64,000 nt of DNA from an uncultured Sphingorhabdus sp. (GTDB lineage: Bacteria > Pseudomonadota > Alphaproteobacteria > Sphingomonadales > Sphingomonadaceae): positions 118,946 to 182,945 of the forward strand of contig CANMXN010000003.1 of the NCBI GenBank assembly GCA_947501885.1, in the 5' to 3' direction. Positions 19,164-28,027 of this stretch are shown one piece after another (positions within the stretch are counted from its first letter, which is position 1; each line of letters starts with the position of its first letter). The position numbers and the translations under genes were made by a program. The notes beneath the pieces are model-generated. The model saw nothing but the letters and a program-made list of their open reading frames with translations. It searched no databases and was not told the origin of the DNA.

Positions 19164-19562
19164 ATGCTATCAATATTATATGCTAGCACAACGGCCATTG
19201 ACTTTGATGATAATGCACTTGATGCGTTGGTTAAACAAGCTGCACAAAATAATGCAAAAAACAATATCACGGGTATGCTGGTTAATAATGGCGAACTTTT
19301 TATGCAATTGTTGGAAGGTAAAGAAGAAGTCGTTAGCGATTTATTAGATGAGATTGCAAAAGATAATCGTCACACCAATGTCACCATTATACGTAAAAAA
19401 GAAATTGATAAGCGAGAATGTCCCGATTGGTCGATGCGTATTTTTACTATGAAGTTAAGCGGCGACGACGCGATCGAAGTATTTCATGCTTTACCAGAAG
19501 CAATGAAACCAGATACCAAGACTATATTCACGAGTTTTGCGACAATTTCTCCATATTCTTGA
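19164..19562 (+). CDS. BLUF-domain blue-light photoreceptor (single domain)
   Basis: BLUF proteins bind FAD and sense blue light through a Tyr-Gln hydrogen-bond switch. The short protein (132 aa from ATG 19164; a GTG lies one codon earlier) is all BLUF: Tyr in ILYAS near the N-terminus, Asn in NNITGML, and the Gln in LFMQLLEG, followed by PDWSMRIF. No output domain (EAL, GGDEF, cyclase) is fused, so signalling must go through a partner protein. Neighbours are an unrelated lipoprotein and isocitrate lyase, so the target is not evident from context. Confidence 0.93.
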   Translation: MLSILYASTTAIDFDDNALDALVKQAAQNNAKNNITGMLVNNGELFMQLLEGKEEVVSDLLDEIAKDNRHTNVTIIRKKEIDKRECPDWSMRIFTMKLSGDDAIEVFHALPEAMKPDTKTIFTSFATISPYS

Positions 19563-19610
19563 TTTAGAATTGGTGTTAGCAACGATAGAGATGTTAAGGC
19601 TAGGCAGCAA

Positions 19611-19642
19611 AAAGCACACCGATCTTGCGATCGATGTGCTTT
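19611..19642 (-). terminator. Rho-independent terminator after isocitrate lyase
   Basis: AAAGCACA (19611-19618) pairs with TGTGCTTT (19635-19642), with an inner GATC-TTGC-GATC stem. On the minus strand the stem is followed by a run of T (GTGCTTTTTGC), which is the transcription direction of aceA ending 16 bases away. It may also serve the BLUF gene from the other side, though the T run is poor there. Confidence 0.8.
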
Positions 19643-19657
19643 CCGAGTTGAGGGGGG

Positions 19658-21250
19658 TCAACTAAATTGGTTCATCGTATTATCAACGCCGCCTGCTTTT
19701 AATGCGGCTTCGCCAGCGAAATATTCTTTATGATCATCACCGATGTCGCTACCCGCCATATTTTGATGTTTAACGCAGGCTATGCCTTGGCGAATTTCCT
19801 CGCGTTGAACATTAAGAACATAACCCAGCATACCTGCTTCACCAAAATATTCTTTGGCCAAATTATCGGTTGATAATGCTGCTGTATGATAGGTAGGCAG
19901 TGTGATAAGGTGATGGAAAATACCAGCGCGTTTTGCACCGTCGGCTTGGAATGATTTAATGCGTTTATCTGCAGCTATTCCTAATTCTGTGGCATCATAT
20001 TTGACGTTCATCAGATCATTGCGTTCATATTCGGATACATCCAAACCTTCTGATACCATAGCATCATAAACTTGTTGGCGAAAGTTGAGTGTCCAATTGA
20101 ACGATGGTGAATTATTATAGACTAATTTTGCATTGGGAACGACTTCACGCACGCGGTCCATCATGCCTGCAATTTGTTCAACATGCGGTTTTTCGGTTTC
20201 AATCCACAATAAGTCCGCACCATTTTGTAGGGAGGTAATGCTATCAAGTACGCAGCGGTCTTCTCCTGTGTCTGGACGGAACCGGAATAGATTGGATGGT
20301 AAGCGTTTGGGGCGCATTAATTTGCCATCACGATTAAGAACGACATCGCCATTTTGCGCTGTAGCTGGATCGATTTCTTCGCAATCCAAAAAGCTATTAT
20401 ATTGATCACCAATATCGCCAGGCTTATTGCTCACGGCAATTTGCTTGGTTAGGCCAGCACCCAGAGAGTCAGTGCGCGTAACGATGATACCATCTTCTAC
20501 ACCTAATTCCATGAAAGCATAACGGCAGGCACGAATTTTTGCGATAAAATCTTCATGGGGTACTGTTACTTTGCCGTCTTGATGACCACATTGTTTTTCA
20601 TCAGATACTTGATTTTCAATCTGCAAGGCACAAGCGCCCGCTTCGATCATTTTCTTTGCAAGTAAATAAGTTGCTTCTGCATTACCAAAACCCGCGTCAA
20701 TATCGGCAATGATAGGAACAACATGTGTTTGATAATTATCAACGCTATCGAGCAATTCTTGTTCTTTGGTTGTGTCACCAGCAGCGCGTGCGATATCAAT
20801 ATCTCGGAACAAGCCGCCTAATTCACGCGAGTCTGCTTGTCTTAAAAATGTGTATAATTCTTCTATTAGTGCAGGAACAGAAGTTTTTTCATGCATTGAT
20901 TGATCGGGTAATGGGCCAAATTCACTACGCAATGCTGCAACCATCCAACCAGAAAGATAGAGATAGCGGCGCTGCGTTGAACCAAAATGTTTTTTGATGG
21001 AAATCATTTTTTGTTGGGCAATGAAACCATGCCAGCAGCCAAGGCTTTGCGTATATTTTGATGGATCTGCATCATAAGCAGCCATATCTGTACGCATGAT
21101 TGCTGCGGTATATTTAGCAATATCAAGACCTGTTTTGAAACGGTTTTGTAAGCGCATACGTGCAACGGATTCCGCATCAATGCTGCTCCATGTGCCATTT
21201 TTGCTGTTAATAAGCGCGTTAGTAGTATTTATATGTTCTTGATAGGACAT
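19658..21250 (-). CDS. aceA: Isocitrate lyase
   Basis: AceA splits isocitrate into succinate and glyoxylate in the glyoxylate bypass, needed for growth on acetate and fatty acids. The open frame begins 11 codons upstream, but AAGGATCACAAC before ATG (at 21250 on this strand) marks the start, giving 530 aa. The catalytic CGH is at about residues 221-223 within KQCGH, DIDAGFGN lies before it, and the length fits the ~530-aa class of proteobacteria, longer than the E. coli enzyme. Malate synthase is not in the window. A 12-base direct repeat occurs upstream and may be the regulator site. Confidence 0.95.
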   Translation of the reverse strand: MSYQEHINTTNALINSKNGTWSSIDAESVARMRLQNRFKTGLDIAKYTAAIMRTDMAAYDADPSKYTQSLGCWHGFIAQQKMISIKKHFGSTQRRYLYLSGWMVAALRSEFGPLPDQSMHEKTSVPALIEELYTFLRQADSRELGGLFRDIDIARAAGDTTKEQELLDSVDNYQTHVVPIIADIDAGFGNAEATYLLAKKMIEAGACALQIENQVSDEKQCGHQDGKVTVPHEDFIAKIRACRYAFMELGVEDGIIVTRTDSLGAGLTKQIAVSNKPGDIGDQYNSFLDCEEIDPATAQNGDVVLNRDGKLMRPKRLPSNLFRFRPDTGEDRCVLDSITSLQNGADLLWIETEKPHVEQIAGMMDRVREVVPNAKLVYNNSPSFNWTLNFRQQVYDAMVSEGLDVSEYERNDLMNVKYDATELGIAADKRIKSFQADGAKRAGIFHHLITLPTYHTAALSTDNLAKEYFGEAGMLGYVLNVQREEIRQGIACVKHQNMAGSDIGDDHKEYFAGEAALKAGGVDNTMNQFS

Positions 21251-21283
21251 GTTGTGATCCTTTTTGGTTAGGAGAATGTGCAT

Positions 21284-21538
21284 TCTTTGTTAATAGTTTT
21301 CATTTAGTAACTTTGGTATGTACTATTTTTCCTAGACAATCGATAGTTTTCATTGGTAAAATCTGTAATAGGGTATAAATTAGTTTATTTATTTTTGTAA
21401 TTTAGTGAATTATTTACAAAAATATTTTCTATATTATATTCTCTCACTTGCATCGGTTAAAAGTAACAATAGTAGATAATAGAACGAACTCTCGGTTAAG
21501 AAGTTTAACAATGCAGTCGATAAATAAGGGTCAAGCAT
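21284..21538. promoter_or_regulatory. aceA upstream region with direct repeats
   Basis: ATAGTTTTCATT occurs exactly at 21293-21304 and again at 21343-21354, 50 bases apart, that is about five helical turns. Both are followed by a similar GTAA. The repeats lie 43-104 bases upstream of the aceA start and so are candidates for a dimeric regulator of acetate metabolism. The region also serves the divergent desaturase gene. No regulator gene adjoins. Confidence 0.45.
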
Positions 21539-22492
21539 GTGATTGCCGAGCAGGATATAAAATCTAACGAGCGCACGCCGCTTAAGGACTGGCTGAGATT
21601 TATCATTATTTTTGCTATTATTTTGGTGGCTGCGGAATTTTTGTTACTCAGTAATAGTAAAATCCATAATGAGCTGGCTTATCTACTGGATGAAAAAAGC
21701 TCATTATTGGTATTCAATGCGATTGCTGTGGCGCTCAGCAATGCATTGTTTACCTTGTTTATCCTGATTGCATTATTTGCAGTAATAGAATGGCGTCACT
21801 TAAAGTTTAATAGCTTTAGAGAGCGATATGCCGATGGTCTTATTTATAGCTCAATAGCCCTGAGTTTCTCCATATTAATTCAAGCTGGTGAATATTATGC
21901 GTTTGAAGCACTTGGCGTAAAGCCTCTTATTAGCACAGATCAATTGGGACCATTTTTAATAGCCTTACCGCTTATATATCTCTTCATATTGGGTCTTATG
22001 GAATATTGGGTGCACCGCGCCCTGCATCATTATGAAATTTTGTGGCGTTTTCATTCCATTCATCACCAGATTGAGCATTTGAATGCAGCGCGAAGCTATT
22101 CACATATTGGCGAGACATTCCTTTATTTGCTTCTTATTACAACACCGCTCATATTGTTGGTGGATCTGCCGCAAAACCATATTGCTCTGGTGACGACATT
22201 TTATATTATTTCAAATTATTATATGCACTCAGATTCAAAGTCATTATCCTTTCCAGCACCGCTTCGTTACATCTTTGCCGATAATATCTATCATCATTAT
22301 CACCATTCAACGGATATCCAGCATTTTGGGAAAAATTATGCGTCCTTTTTATCAATTTTTGATCGTTTATTTGGTACACAATATATGCCCAAAGAAGAGA
22401 AGTTCCCAGTAACGGGTATAGATGATTATAGGCCAATTGAATCAATTACTGATTATATATCTCGTCCGTTTAAAAGTGAGATAAATAAATAA
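21539..22492 (+). CDS. Sterol desaturase / fatty acid hydroxylase family membrane protein
   Basis: This family uses a non-haem di-iron centre held by eight or more His to hydroxylate or desaturate lipids. In 317 aa the three His boxes are clear: HRALHH (about residue 161), HSIHHQIEH (about 175) and HHYHHSTD (about 258). Four to five hydrophobic helices precede and separate them. The start is GTG at 21539, because the ATG two bases earlier stops at once; AAGGG precedes it. Possible substrates include carotenoids, hopanoids or membrane fatty acids; the sequence does not decide. Confidence 0.9.
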   Translation: MIAEQDIKSNERTPLKDWLRFIIIFAIILVAAEFLLLSNSKIHNELAYLLDEKSSLLVFNAIAVALSNALFTLFILIALFAVIEWRHLKFNSFRERYADGLIYSSIALSFSILIQAGEYYAFEALGVKPLISTDQLGPFLIALPLIYLFILGLMEYWVHRALHHYEILWRFHSIHHQIEHLNAARSYSHIGETFLYLLLITTPLILLVDLPQNHIALVTTFYIISNYYMHSDSKSLSFPAPLRYIFADNIYHHYHHSTDIQHFGKNYASFLSIFDRLFGTQYMPKEEKFPVTGIDDYRPIESITDYISRPFKSEINK

Positions 22493-22584
22493 CGGCTTTG
22501 CAGATATATCCATATAGGGTCTGAGTTACCTGATGTTACAGTCGAATTAATACAAGCTTAATTATATAATAATATTATAGTGTA

Positions 22585-24051
22585 ATGGGTAAGTGGGATA
22601 ATAATATATTTCGCATATTTAATTATATGATATTGGTGCTAGTCAGCCAAGTATTTTCTGTGTCTAATGCTTATGCTGGTCGAATAGAAGCTGGTGTTTT
22701 TACAGCTCATGACACATTCCCAGCAGGTGGAAGAGACCCAGTACGTGTAAATTTTCAGCAATCTTTTGATGTTATACCAGTAGTGATTGCATTGAGTGAC
22801 CAAAGGGGTGGTGATACAGCATCCATTCAAATTACTAATATCTCAACAACAGGCTTTGATGAATTAATATTAGAATCCGATAATTTTGATGGACGCCATA
22901 TCTCACAGACGGTTCATTATATCGCCATTGAACCAGGCAGACATGTGCTGCCTGATGGTACGGTGATAGAAGCAGGTTTTACTAATACATCAGCTACGCA
23001 GTTTGGTACTGGGGTTGCTGGAACAGCAAGCTTCACGACGGTGAATTTTTCAGCACCTTTAGCAGCAACGCCTTCGGTAATAACACATTTACAAACAGCG
23101 AATAGCGAAACGCGTGATGTGGCCAATCAATCATCAAGACCGCATATTACGGCACTATCAGTCAGCCCTAGTGTAAATGGATTTCAACTTGCATTGGAGA
23201 GGAGTCAAGCAAATAGCGGACCAGTTCCATCAACAGAAACAGTAGGTTGGATAGCATTCCCTGCTGGGCAAAGTGGAACCATTCCTGCCGTTACAGGAGC
23301 AGATGTAACATGGAGCAGTGTTAATACTTCTGCGAATATTCGCGGTACTGATAATGGGTGCTTTACACAGAGTTTTGGTCAAACGAGCGGCACACGCGTT
23401 GTTGTTGCTAAAAAAAATACACGTAACAATCCAGATGGTGGCTGGTTTCGTTTTTGCAGTATTAATTCTACGACAATTGGCCTGAGAGTTGAAGAAGATA
23501 GAGACCAAGATAATGAGAGAGGTTTGACTACTGCGCAATCTGAAGCTGCTTCAATTATAGCTTTTAATCGAGCTTTCCATAGTCAATTAACAGTTGATAT
23601 TGATATTACCAAAATTAGCGAAAACTTTGCTGATACAATAACACCCGTTGGCTATGCTTTGCCCGATACAATATTTGATTACGTCATTAATATAACCAAT
23701 AGTGGCAATTCGAGGCCTAATTTTGACACAGTGATTGCTATGGATAATTTGCCTAGTGGTGTTGCTATGGTGATTGATGATATTGCTGGCGCTGGCAGCG
23801 GCCCTGTAAGCATTACAAATGGTGCCGTACCAAGTGAACTATCATATATATTCAATGGACTATCCGATTTAACGGACTCGTTAGAATTTTCGACGGATGG
23901 GGTTGATTTTAATTATATACCAAGCGATAGCGGAGATGGTACTGATCCGAATATAACACATATCAGGGTTACATTTTTTGGAGCAATGGCCCCACAAAAT
24001 GGCGCTACGGCAAGCTCATTAGAGCTGCGCTTTAAAACTAAGATTCGATAA
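22585..24051 (+). CDS. Secreted surface protein with H-type-lectin-like and DUF11-like regions
   Basis: A 488-aa protein starting with a signal peptide that ends at NAYA-GR (about residue 32). Two stretches resemble the H-type lectin fold: RVNFQQSFDVIPVVIALSD to NISTTGFDE (about 50-90) and TVNFSAPLAATPSVITHLQ to NGFQLALE (about 150-205), each with the F..x..PxV...TxxGF rhythm. The last 150 residues (VFDYVINITNSGN-like, DNLPSGV, SYIFNGLSD) look like an immunoglobulin-like DUF11 domain ending without an LPxTG or barrel signal. Secretion is well supported; the carbohydrate-binding idea is inference. Gene composition is AT-rich and the gene stands alone. Confidence 0.7.
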   Translation: MGKWDNNIFRIFNYMILVLVSQVFSVSNAYAGRIEAGVFTAHDTFPAGGRDPVRVNFQQSFDVIPVVIALSDQRGGDTASIQITNISTTGFDELILESDNFDGRHISQTVHYIAIEPGRHVLPDGTVIEAGFTNTSATQFGTGVAGTASFTTVNFSAPLAATPSVITHLQTANSETRDVANQSSRPHITALSVSPSVNGFQLALERSQANSGPVPSTETVGWIAFPAGQSGTIPAVTGADVTWSSVNTSANIRGTDNGCFTQSFGQTSGTRVVVAKKNTRNNPDGGWFRFCSINSTTIGLRVEEDRDQDNERGLTTAQSEAASIIAFNRAFHSQLTVDIDITKISENFADTITPVGYALPDTIFDYVINITNSGNSRPNFDTVIAMDNLPSGVAMVIDDIAGAGSGPVSITNGAVPSELSYIFNGLSDLTDSLEFSTDGVDFNYIPSDSGDGTDPNITHIRVTFFGAMAPQNGATASSLELRFKTKIR

Positions 24052-24166
24052 TTTTGTCAATTATCCAAGCTGTTGATTGTTAAAATGATGTGAAGTTTTC
24101 TATCTTAAATATCTTTGTTTTACATAAAGCTATTTTTAAAATAATAGATATGTAGAAAGGATATTT

Positions 24167-24823
24167 ATGGACCGCAGAACTATTGGTAAGAAACGGCTAG
24201 ATGCCTTTGTTGATGGAGCTTTCGCATTTTCAGCAACTCTGCTTGCTATTGGAACAGCCCCTACCATGGAAAGTTTTGATGATGTGATAAATCGCTTTTC
24301 GCACGTCCCTGCTTTTGGGCTCAGCATGCTTGTTATTATGAGCTTTTGGTGGGCGCATCGGCAACTTGGTAATTTGGTTGTGCATGATGATGCAATCAGT
24401 AATGCTATTTCCATATTTATCATGTTTTTGGTTATGGTTTTTGTTTTTCCTCTTGGTTTTTTGATGGAGTCATTTTTGCATTGGCTCTCTGATGGCCAAT
24501 TACCTGGCAGAGGGCTTAATGCTTCTGAAATGACAACCATCTATTTATTATTTGGCGCAGGCTATGGCCTCATGAGCGCGGCCTATGCCTTTCTTTATTG
24601 GCGTGTCCTTAATAGCCATATAAGGATGCGCGTCCCGAAACTATTCATTCCAGCGACTAAATTGCGCTTTAGGAATTGGTTATTATGTATATTAACGGCT
24701 ATTATCTCTGTTATCTTGTCGGAAATAGCACCGCTTGAGAGCCTCATTTGGTTGCCGATGATCCCTTATGCTATTTTGATATTCTATCTTTCTACATCGT
24801 CATTATATCGATGGTTAAGATAA
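24167..24823 (+). CDS. TMEM175/DUF1211 family membrane protein
   Basis: TMEM175 family proteins are potassium-permeable channels in both bacteria and lysosomes. The 218-aa product begins with the family signature region RLDAFVDGAFAFSATLLAI (residues 9-27), where most members have the R-x-x-A-F-x-D-G-x-F-A-x-x-x-T-L-L pattern, and has about six hydrophobic helices in all, including SMLVIMSFWWAHRQL. The start ATG follows AAAGGATATTT. It is followed by an S1/P1 nuclease gene after 24 bases and may share its transcript. Channel function is taken from family knowledge. Confidence 0.88.
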   Translation: MDRRTIGKKRLDAFVDGAFAFSATLLAIGTAPTMESFDDVINRFSHVPAFGLSMLVIMSFWWAHRQLGNLVVHDDAISNAISIFIMFLVMVFVFPLGFLMESFLHWLSDGQLPGRGLNASEMTTIYLLFGAGYGLMSAAYAFLYWRVLNSHIRMRVPKLFIPATKLRFRNWLLCILTAIISVILSEIAPLESLIWLPMIPYAILIFYLSTSSLYRWLR

Positions 24824-24847
24824 GTGCTGATTATATAAGGGTATGAA

Positions 24848-25756
24848 GTGAAATTTATTCTACCTCTCCTATTAGTTTTAAGCGCTATACCAAAGGCCCA
24901 TGCATGGTCAGAAGAAACCCATATGACAACGGGGGCAATTGCCTTTGATACGCTACAGAGGTTGAACCCGCAAATACTGGCCGATTTAGAACAAATCATA
25001 ATGGAACATCCGCATTATAATTTAATGCTGCGCAAGACCGAGAACTTACACGGTAGAGCGAAATTACGCGTGATGATGCAATGGATGGCGCGATGGCCAG
25101 ATGATATTCGAGGTACTAAATATAGTCATCCTGAATGGCATACAGAATTGCGCGTTGTCTATGGCCGCACTTGGCTATGGCCTTTTCGCAACCAATCGGC
25201 ATTGGATGGATTAGATATAAATTACCGCATCTTATCTGATAAAAGTGCAAGTAAAAAAGAACGCGCTATCGCAGCATCTTGGCTTTTACATATCATAGGA
25301 GATATTCAACAACCTTTGCATGCGGGACATCAAATGACTGCGGAATTTCCAGCTACTGATGAAGCGGGATTGCTGGCTTATATCTATAAACCAGATGGTA
25401 AAATTATTAATTTACATCAATATTGGGATAGGATGCTCGATAAATCTGGTTCAGTACAAACAACATCAGACTATTGGTCACCTAGGCTTCAAAAACAATG
25501 GCCCTATGGTTCGAAAACGATGATCACATATAAGGGCGATATTAATATACAATTCAGCAATTGGTTGGATGAGACAATGTTGATTGCGAAAAAATTTGCT
25601 TATAGTGGGACCTATTTACGTGCTTCGGCGGATAAAGATAAGGCGCCTATAATCACAGCAAAAGAACATCGCGTAGCATTTGCACTATCAAAGCGGCGCG
25701 TTGTAACGGGTGGATACCGTATTGCAGATACATTTATAGCTGCCCTTCACCCTTAA
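24848..25756 (+). CDS. S1/P1 nuclease
   Basis: These are secreted trinuclear-zinc nucleases acting on single-stranded nucleic acids and 3'-nucleotides. The 302-aa protein starts at GTG 24848, since the nearby ATG at 24843 is closed after two codons. A signal peptide ends at AHA, leaving Trp20 as the first mature residue, which is itself a zinc ligand in this family (WSEETH). The later His/Asp ligands are in WLLHIIGDIQQPLHAG and in NLHQYWDRML. The product would work in the periplasm or outside, probably for phosphate or nucleoside scavenging. Confidence 0.92.
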   Translation: MKFILPLLLVLSAIPKAHAWSEETHMTTGAIAFDTLQRLNPQILADLEQIIMEHPHYNLMLRKTENLHGRAKLRVMMQWMARWPDDIRGTKYSHPEWHTELRVVYGRTWLWPFRNQSALDGLDINYRILSDKSASKKERAIAASWLLHIIGDIQQPLHAGHQMTAEFPATDEAGLLAYIYKPDGKIINLHQYWDRMLDKSGSVQTTSDYWSPRLQKQWPYGSKTMITYKGDINIQFSNWLDETMLIAKKFAYSGTYLRASADKDKAPIITAKEHRVAFALSKRRVVTGGYRIADTFIAALHP

Positions 25757-25790
25757 ATTATGAAGTGAACTTTATTGACCCAATATGATT

Positions 25791-26456
25791 TTATTTTCTT
25801 TTGCCCAATATTCCGCCGAGTGACTTAAGCGGGTTTTTACGCACTTTATTTTCCTCAGCAGCCATATATTTGAAAATACCATCCATAGTTTTTTCGGTAA
25901 CATGGTCGGTTAAATTATCACTGCTAATGCCCAGTTTCCGTACTGCGCTTACATTGCTTAATTTTTCCATTTGATCAAAAGCACCAACATCACCCATAGC
26001 TTTTACTACAAGTGGACGGATTTTCTCACGCAGACTATCACCACTACTTTCACGCAAATAATTAGTGGCACCGCCTTTTTCTTTTACGATGCCAACGCCA
26101 TCTTTTAGGCTTAAGCCATTTATAGTATCGCGGAAAACAGGTTTGGCTTCTTTTGCTGCCAAGCTTGCTGCATCATTCATGCTTTTCGTAAGATCTTTGG
26201 TCAAACCTCTTTTGCTAGTGAAGCGTAATAATTTGCCAGCATTTTTAAGTGGGCCTGGGAGTAAGATACGTACCGCTTCGTCTGCAAAAAAAGCACCAGG
26301 CTGTGCTAATTTGTCCAGTGCATTGTCAGATGCTTTACCAAGTAAGCTGCTAACGCCAGCGCTTTGTGCTGCTACTGGGGCAATCGGCACAATTGCCATA
26401 GATGAACATGAAAGGATACTTACTGCTATTGCAATGCGGACGTTTTTCTTAACCAT
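25791..26456 (-). CDS. DUF4197 family exported protein
   Basis: A 221-aa protein with an N-terminal signal peptide (cleavage near VAAQS). The rest is mainly helical and matches my memory of DUF4197: GLSLKDGVGIVKEKGGATNYLRESS followed by LREKIRPLVVKAMGDVGA and the ending YMAAEENKVRKNPLKSLGGILGK. The role is unknown. The gene stands alone, convergent with the S1/P1 nuclease gene and divergent from the hydrolase gene. Start ATG follows a GGAGAAT on the minus strand. Confidence 0.88.
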   Translation of the reverse strand: MVKKNVRIAIAVSILSCSSMAIVPIAPVAAQSAGVSSLLGKASDNALDKLAQPGAFFADEAVRILLPGPLKNAGKLLRFTSKRGLTKDLTKSMNDAASLAAKEAKPVFRDTINGLSLKDGVGIVKEKGGATNYLRESSGDSLREKIRPLVVKAMGDVGAFDQMEKLSNVSAVRKLGISSDNLTDHVTEKTMDGIFKYMAAEENKVRKNPLKSLGGILGKRK

Positions 26457-26562
26457 AATATTCTCCTATATGTCACGGCATAGCATAAATAATCTTATCT
26501 GCATGTAAAATGATGTTAATGTCAATTCTTGACCATAGATAAGAATATAACGATACAGAGGC

Positions 26563-27531
26563 ATGAAAAAATTTATTGTACGAATATTATTGGTAATCTT
26601 CGCGATAATGTTGATCGCAGTATTATCATTATATTCTAGTGATACAGACCGAGAAGAAATGATTGCTAAATATGGCGGTGATAAAGCGCTATTTATCGAT
26701 GATGGCTATGGTGGACGGCTGCATTACCGTGATGAAGGGAATAAGAATGGACCAGTTCTATTATTGATTCATGGATCAAATAGCCATTTGCAAACTTGGG
26801 AATCTGTTGTTACGGAGCTTAGAGATAAATATCGGCTAATATCTTATGATCAGCCAGGGCATGGTTTGAGTGGATCAGCGGGTAATGATGATTACCGAGG
26901 TGATGCTATGGCAGCGGCTGGAGTGAGAATATTGGATGCAATAGGCATTGATGAAGCTATATGGGTAGGCAATAGTATGGGGGGATGGGTATCGTGGCGT
27001 GCCGCCTTATCATATCCTAACCGTGTTTCTGGGTTGGTACTTATTGATGCCTCTGGTGCGAGGGGAGGGAAGAAGGTTAGTCCCTATATTGGTGCTCGTT
27101 TGATGCAAACTGCATTAGGACAAGCCATTTTGCCTTATGTTAGTCCAAGGTTTCTAGTGAAAAGCTCACTCAGTCAATCGGTTTTTGATGCAGATGTTTT
27201 GAACGAGGATGTTATTACGCGTTATTGGGAGCTGGTTCGTTTTCCAGGTAATCGTAAAGCCACCATTAAACGTGTTAATGCAGACCGTGAAATCGAAAAA
27301 TGGGATGATATTGACAATATTACTGTTCCGACACTGATTATATGGGGTGAAGAAGATGCAGTGATTCCCGTCTCACATGCTGATTTGTTTGAAAAAGCGA
27401 TAAAAGGCAGCAAGAAAATTATTTATCCGAATATTGGCCATTTGCCGATGGAAGAAAATCCTAATATTTTGGCAAAAGATATTGATAAATTTATCAAGAC
27501 ATGGCCAGAATCATCTTTATTTCAATATTAA
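26563..27531 (+). CDS. Alpha/beta hydrolase, membrane-anchored
   Basis: A 322-aa hydrolase. Residues 4-24 form an uncleaved membrane anchor or signal segment (FIVRILLVIFAIMLIAVLSL). The alpha/beta fold has the oxyanion region HGSNS (70-74), the nucleophile elbow GNSMGG with Ser138, the acid in WGEEDAVIP (about residue 264) and the His in IGHLPMEE (about residue 295). This pattern is that of the broad esterase / haloalkane-dehalogenase-like group; the substrate cannot be told. It is a single transcription unit, divergent from DUF4197. Confidence 0.9.
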   Translation: MKKFIVRILLVIFAIMLIAVLSLYSSDTDREEMIAKYGGDKALFIDDGYGGRLHYRDEGNKNGPVLLLIHGSNSHLQTWESVVTELRDKYRLISYDQPGHGLSGSAGNDDYRGDAMAAAGVRILDAIGIDEAIWVGNSMGGWVSWRAALSYPNRVSGLVLIDASGARGGKKVSPYIGARLMQTALGQAILPYVSPRFLVKSSLSQSVFDADVLNEDVITRYWELVRFPGNRKATIKRVNADREIEKWDDIDNITVPTLIIWGEEDAVIPVSHADLFEKAIKGSKKIIYPNIGHLPMEENPNILAKDIDKFIKTWPESSLFQY

Positions 27532-27745
27532 AAGCTTTTGATTAATTAAGAAGTAATCAAGTTTTTTAACAAGTTTGTAAGGTTATATCATTCCAGGTTG
27601 CAAATAATGCAACTTGGTTGATTCTTTATTCAATTGTATCTTTCCTGTGAAATATTATTTCAACACTGACATTGACTGAAAGACAGCCTCTCATTGCTTC
27701 CTCTCAGCAATTGATCTGTACAATATTGAATATAAGGATGATGAA

Positions 27746-27817
27746 ATGAAAAAATTGATAAGCTTCGTAGCTGCATTAAGCGTTAGCAGCATTCTATTTT
27801 CTATAACAATCGTATAA
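27746..27817 (+). CDS. Very short signal-peptide-like open frame
   Basis: Twenty-three codons starting with MKKLISF and continuing as a hydrophobic stretch (VAALSVSSILFSITIV), then TAA. AAGGATGATGAA precedes the ATG as a good ribosome binding site. The composition is that of a cleavable signal peptide without any mature protein after it. It could be a small membrane peptide or the remnant of a truncated secreted protein. A strong terminator 70 bases downstream, with no other gene between, suggests that the short transcript is real. Confidence 0.45.
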   Translation: MKKLISFVAALSVSSILFSITIV

Positions 27818-27886
27818 TCAAAAAATTGAATATCATTGTTCTAACGAAACATAATAAAGGAATATCAAATATATTCCTTAATATCT

Positions 27887-27915
27887 AAAACCCTCATTAT
27901 TTTTGAGGGTTTTTT
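27887..27915 (+). terminator. Rho-independent terminator
   Basis: AAAACCCTC (27887-27895) and GAGGGTTTT (27905-27913) form a nine-base stem with a nine-base loop, followed by further T residues (TTATTAT). It ends whatever is transcribed rightward from the 27746 peptide frame. Confidence 0.88.
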
Positions 27916-28027
27916 ATTATATAATGGCTTAATATAACCGCAAATTAATACCCAACAGTTCGGTATAACTTTTTCATATCATTCTTTAAAACATTATCCT
28001 AGACTAACCCTGTGAGAGGGTTTATTT

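Larger units (their letters stand above)
27532..28027. other. Intergenic stretch holding a small peptide transcript
   Basis: About 500 bases without a normal gene. It contains a 23-codon signal-like open frame, a small hairpin (AAGGAATA...TATTCCTT at 27857-27880) and a strong terminator, which are listed separately. The first 180 bases are AT-rich with no feature I can name. Confidence 0.6.
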
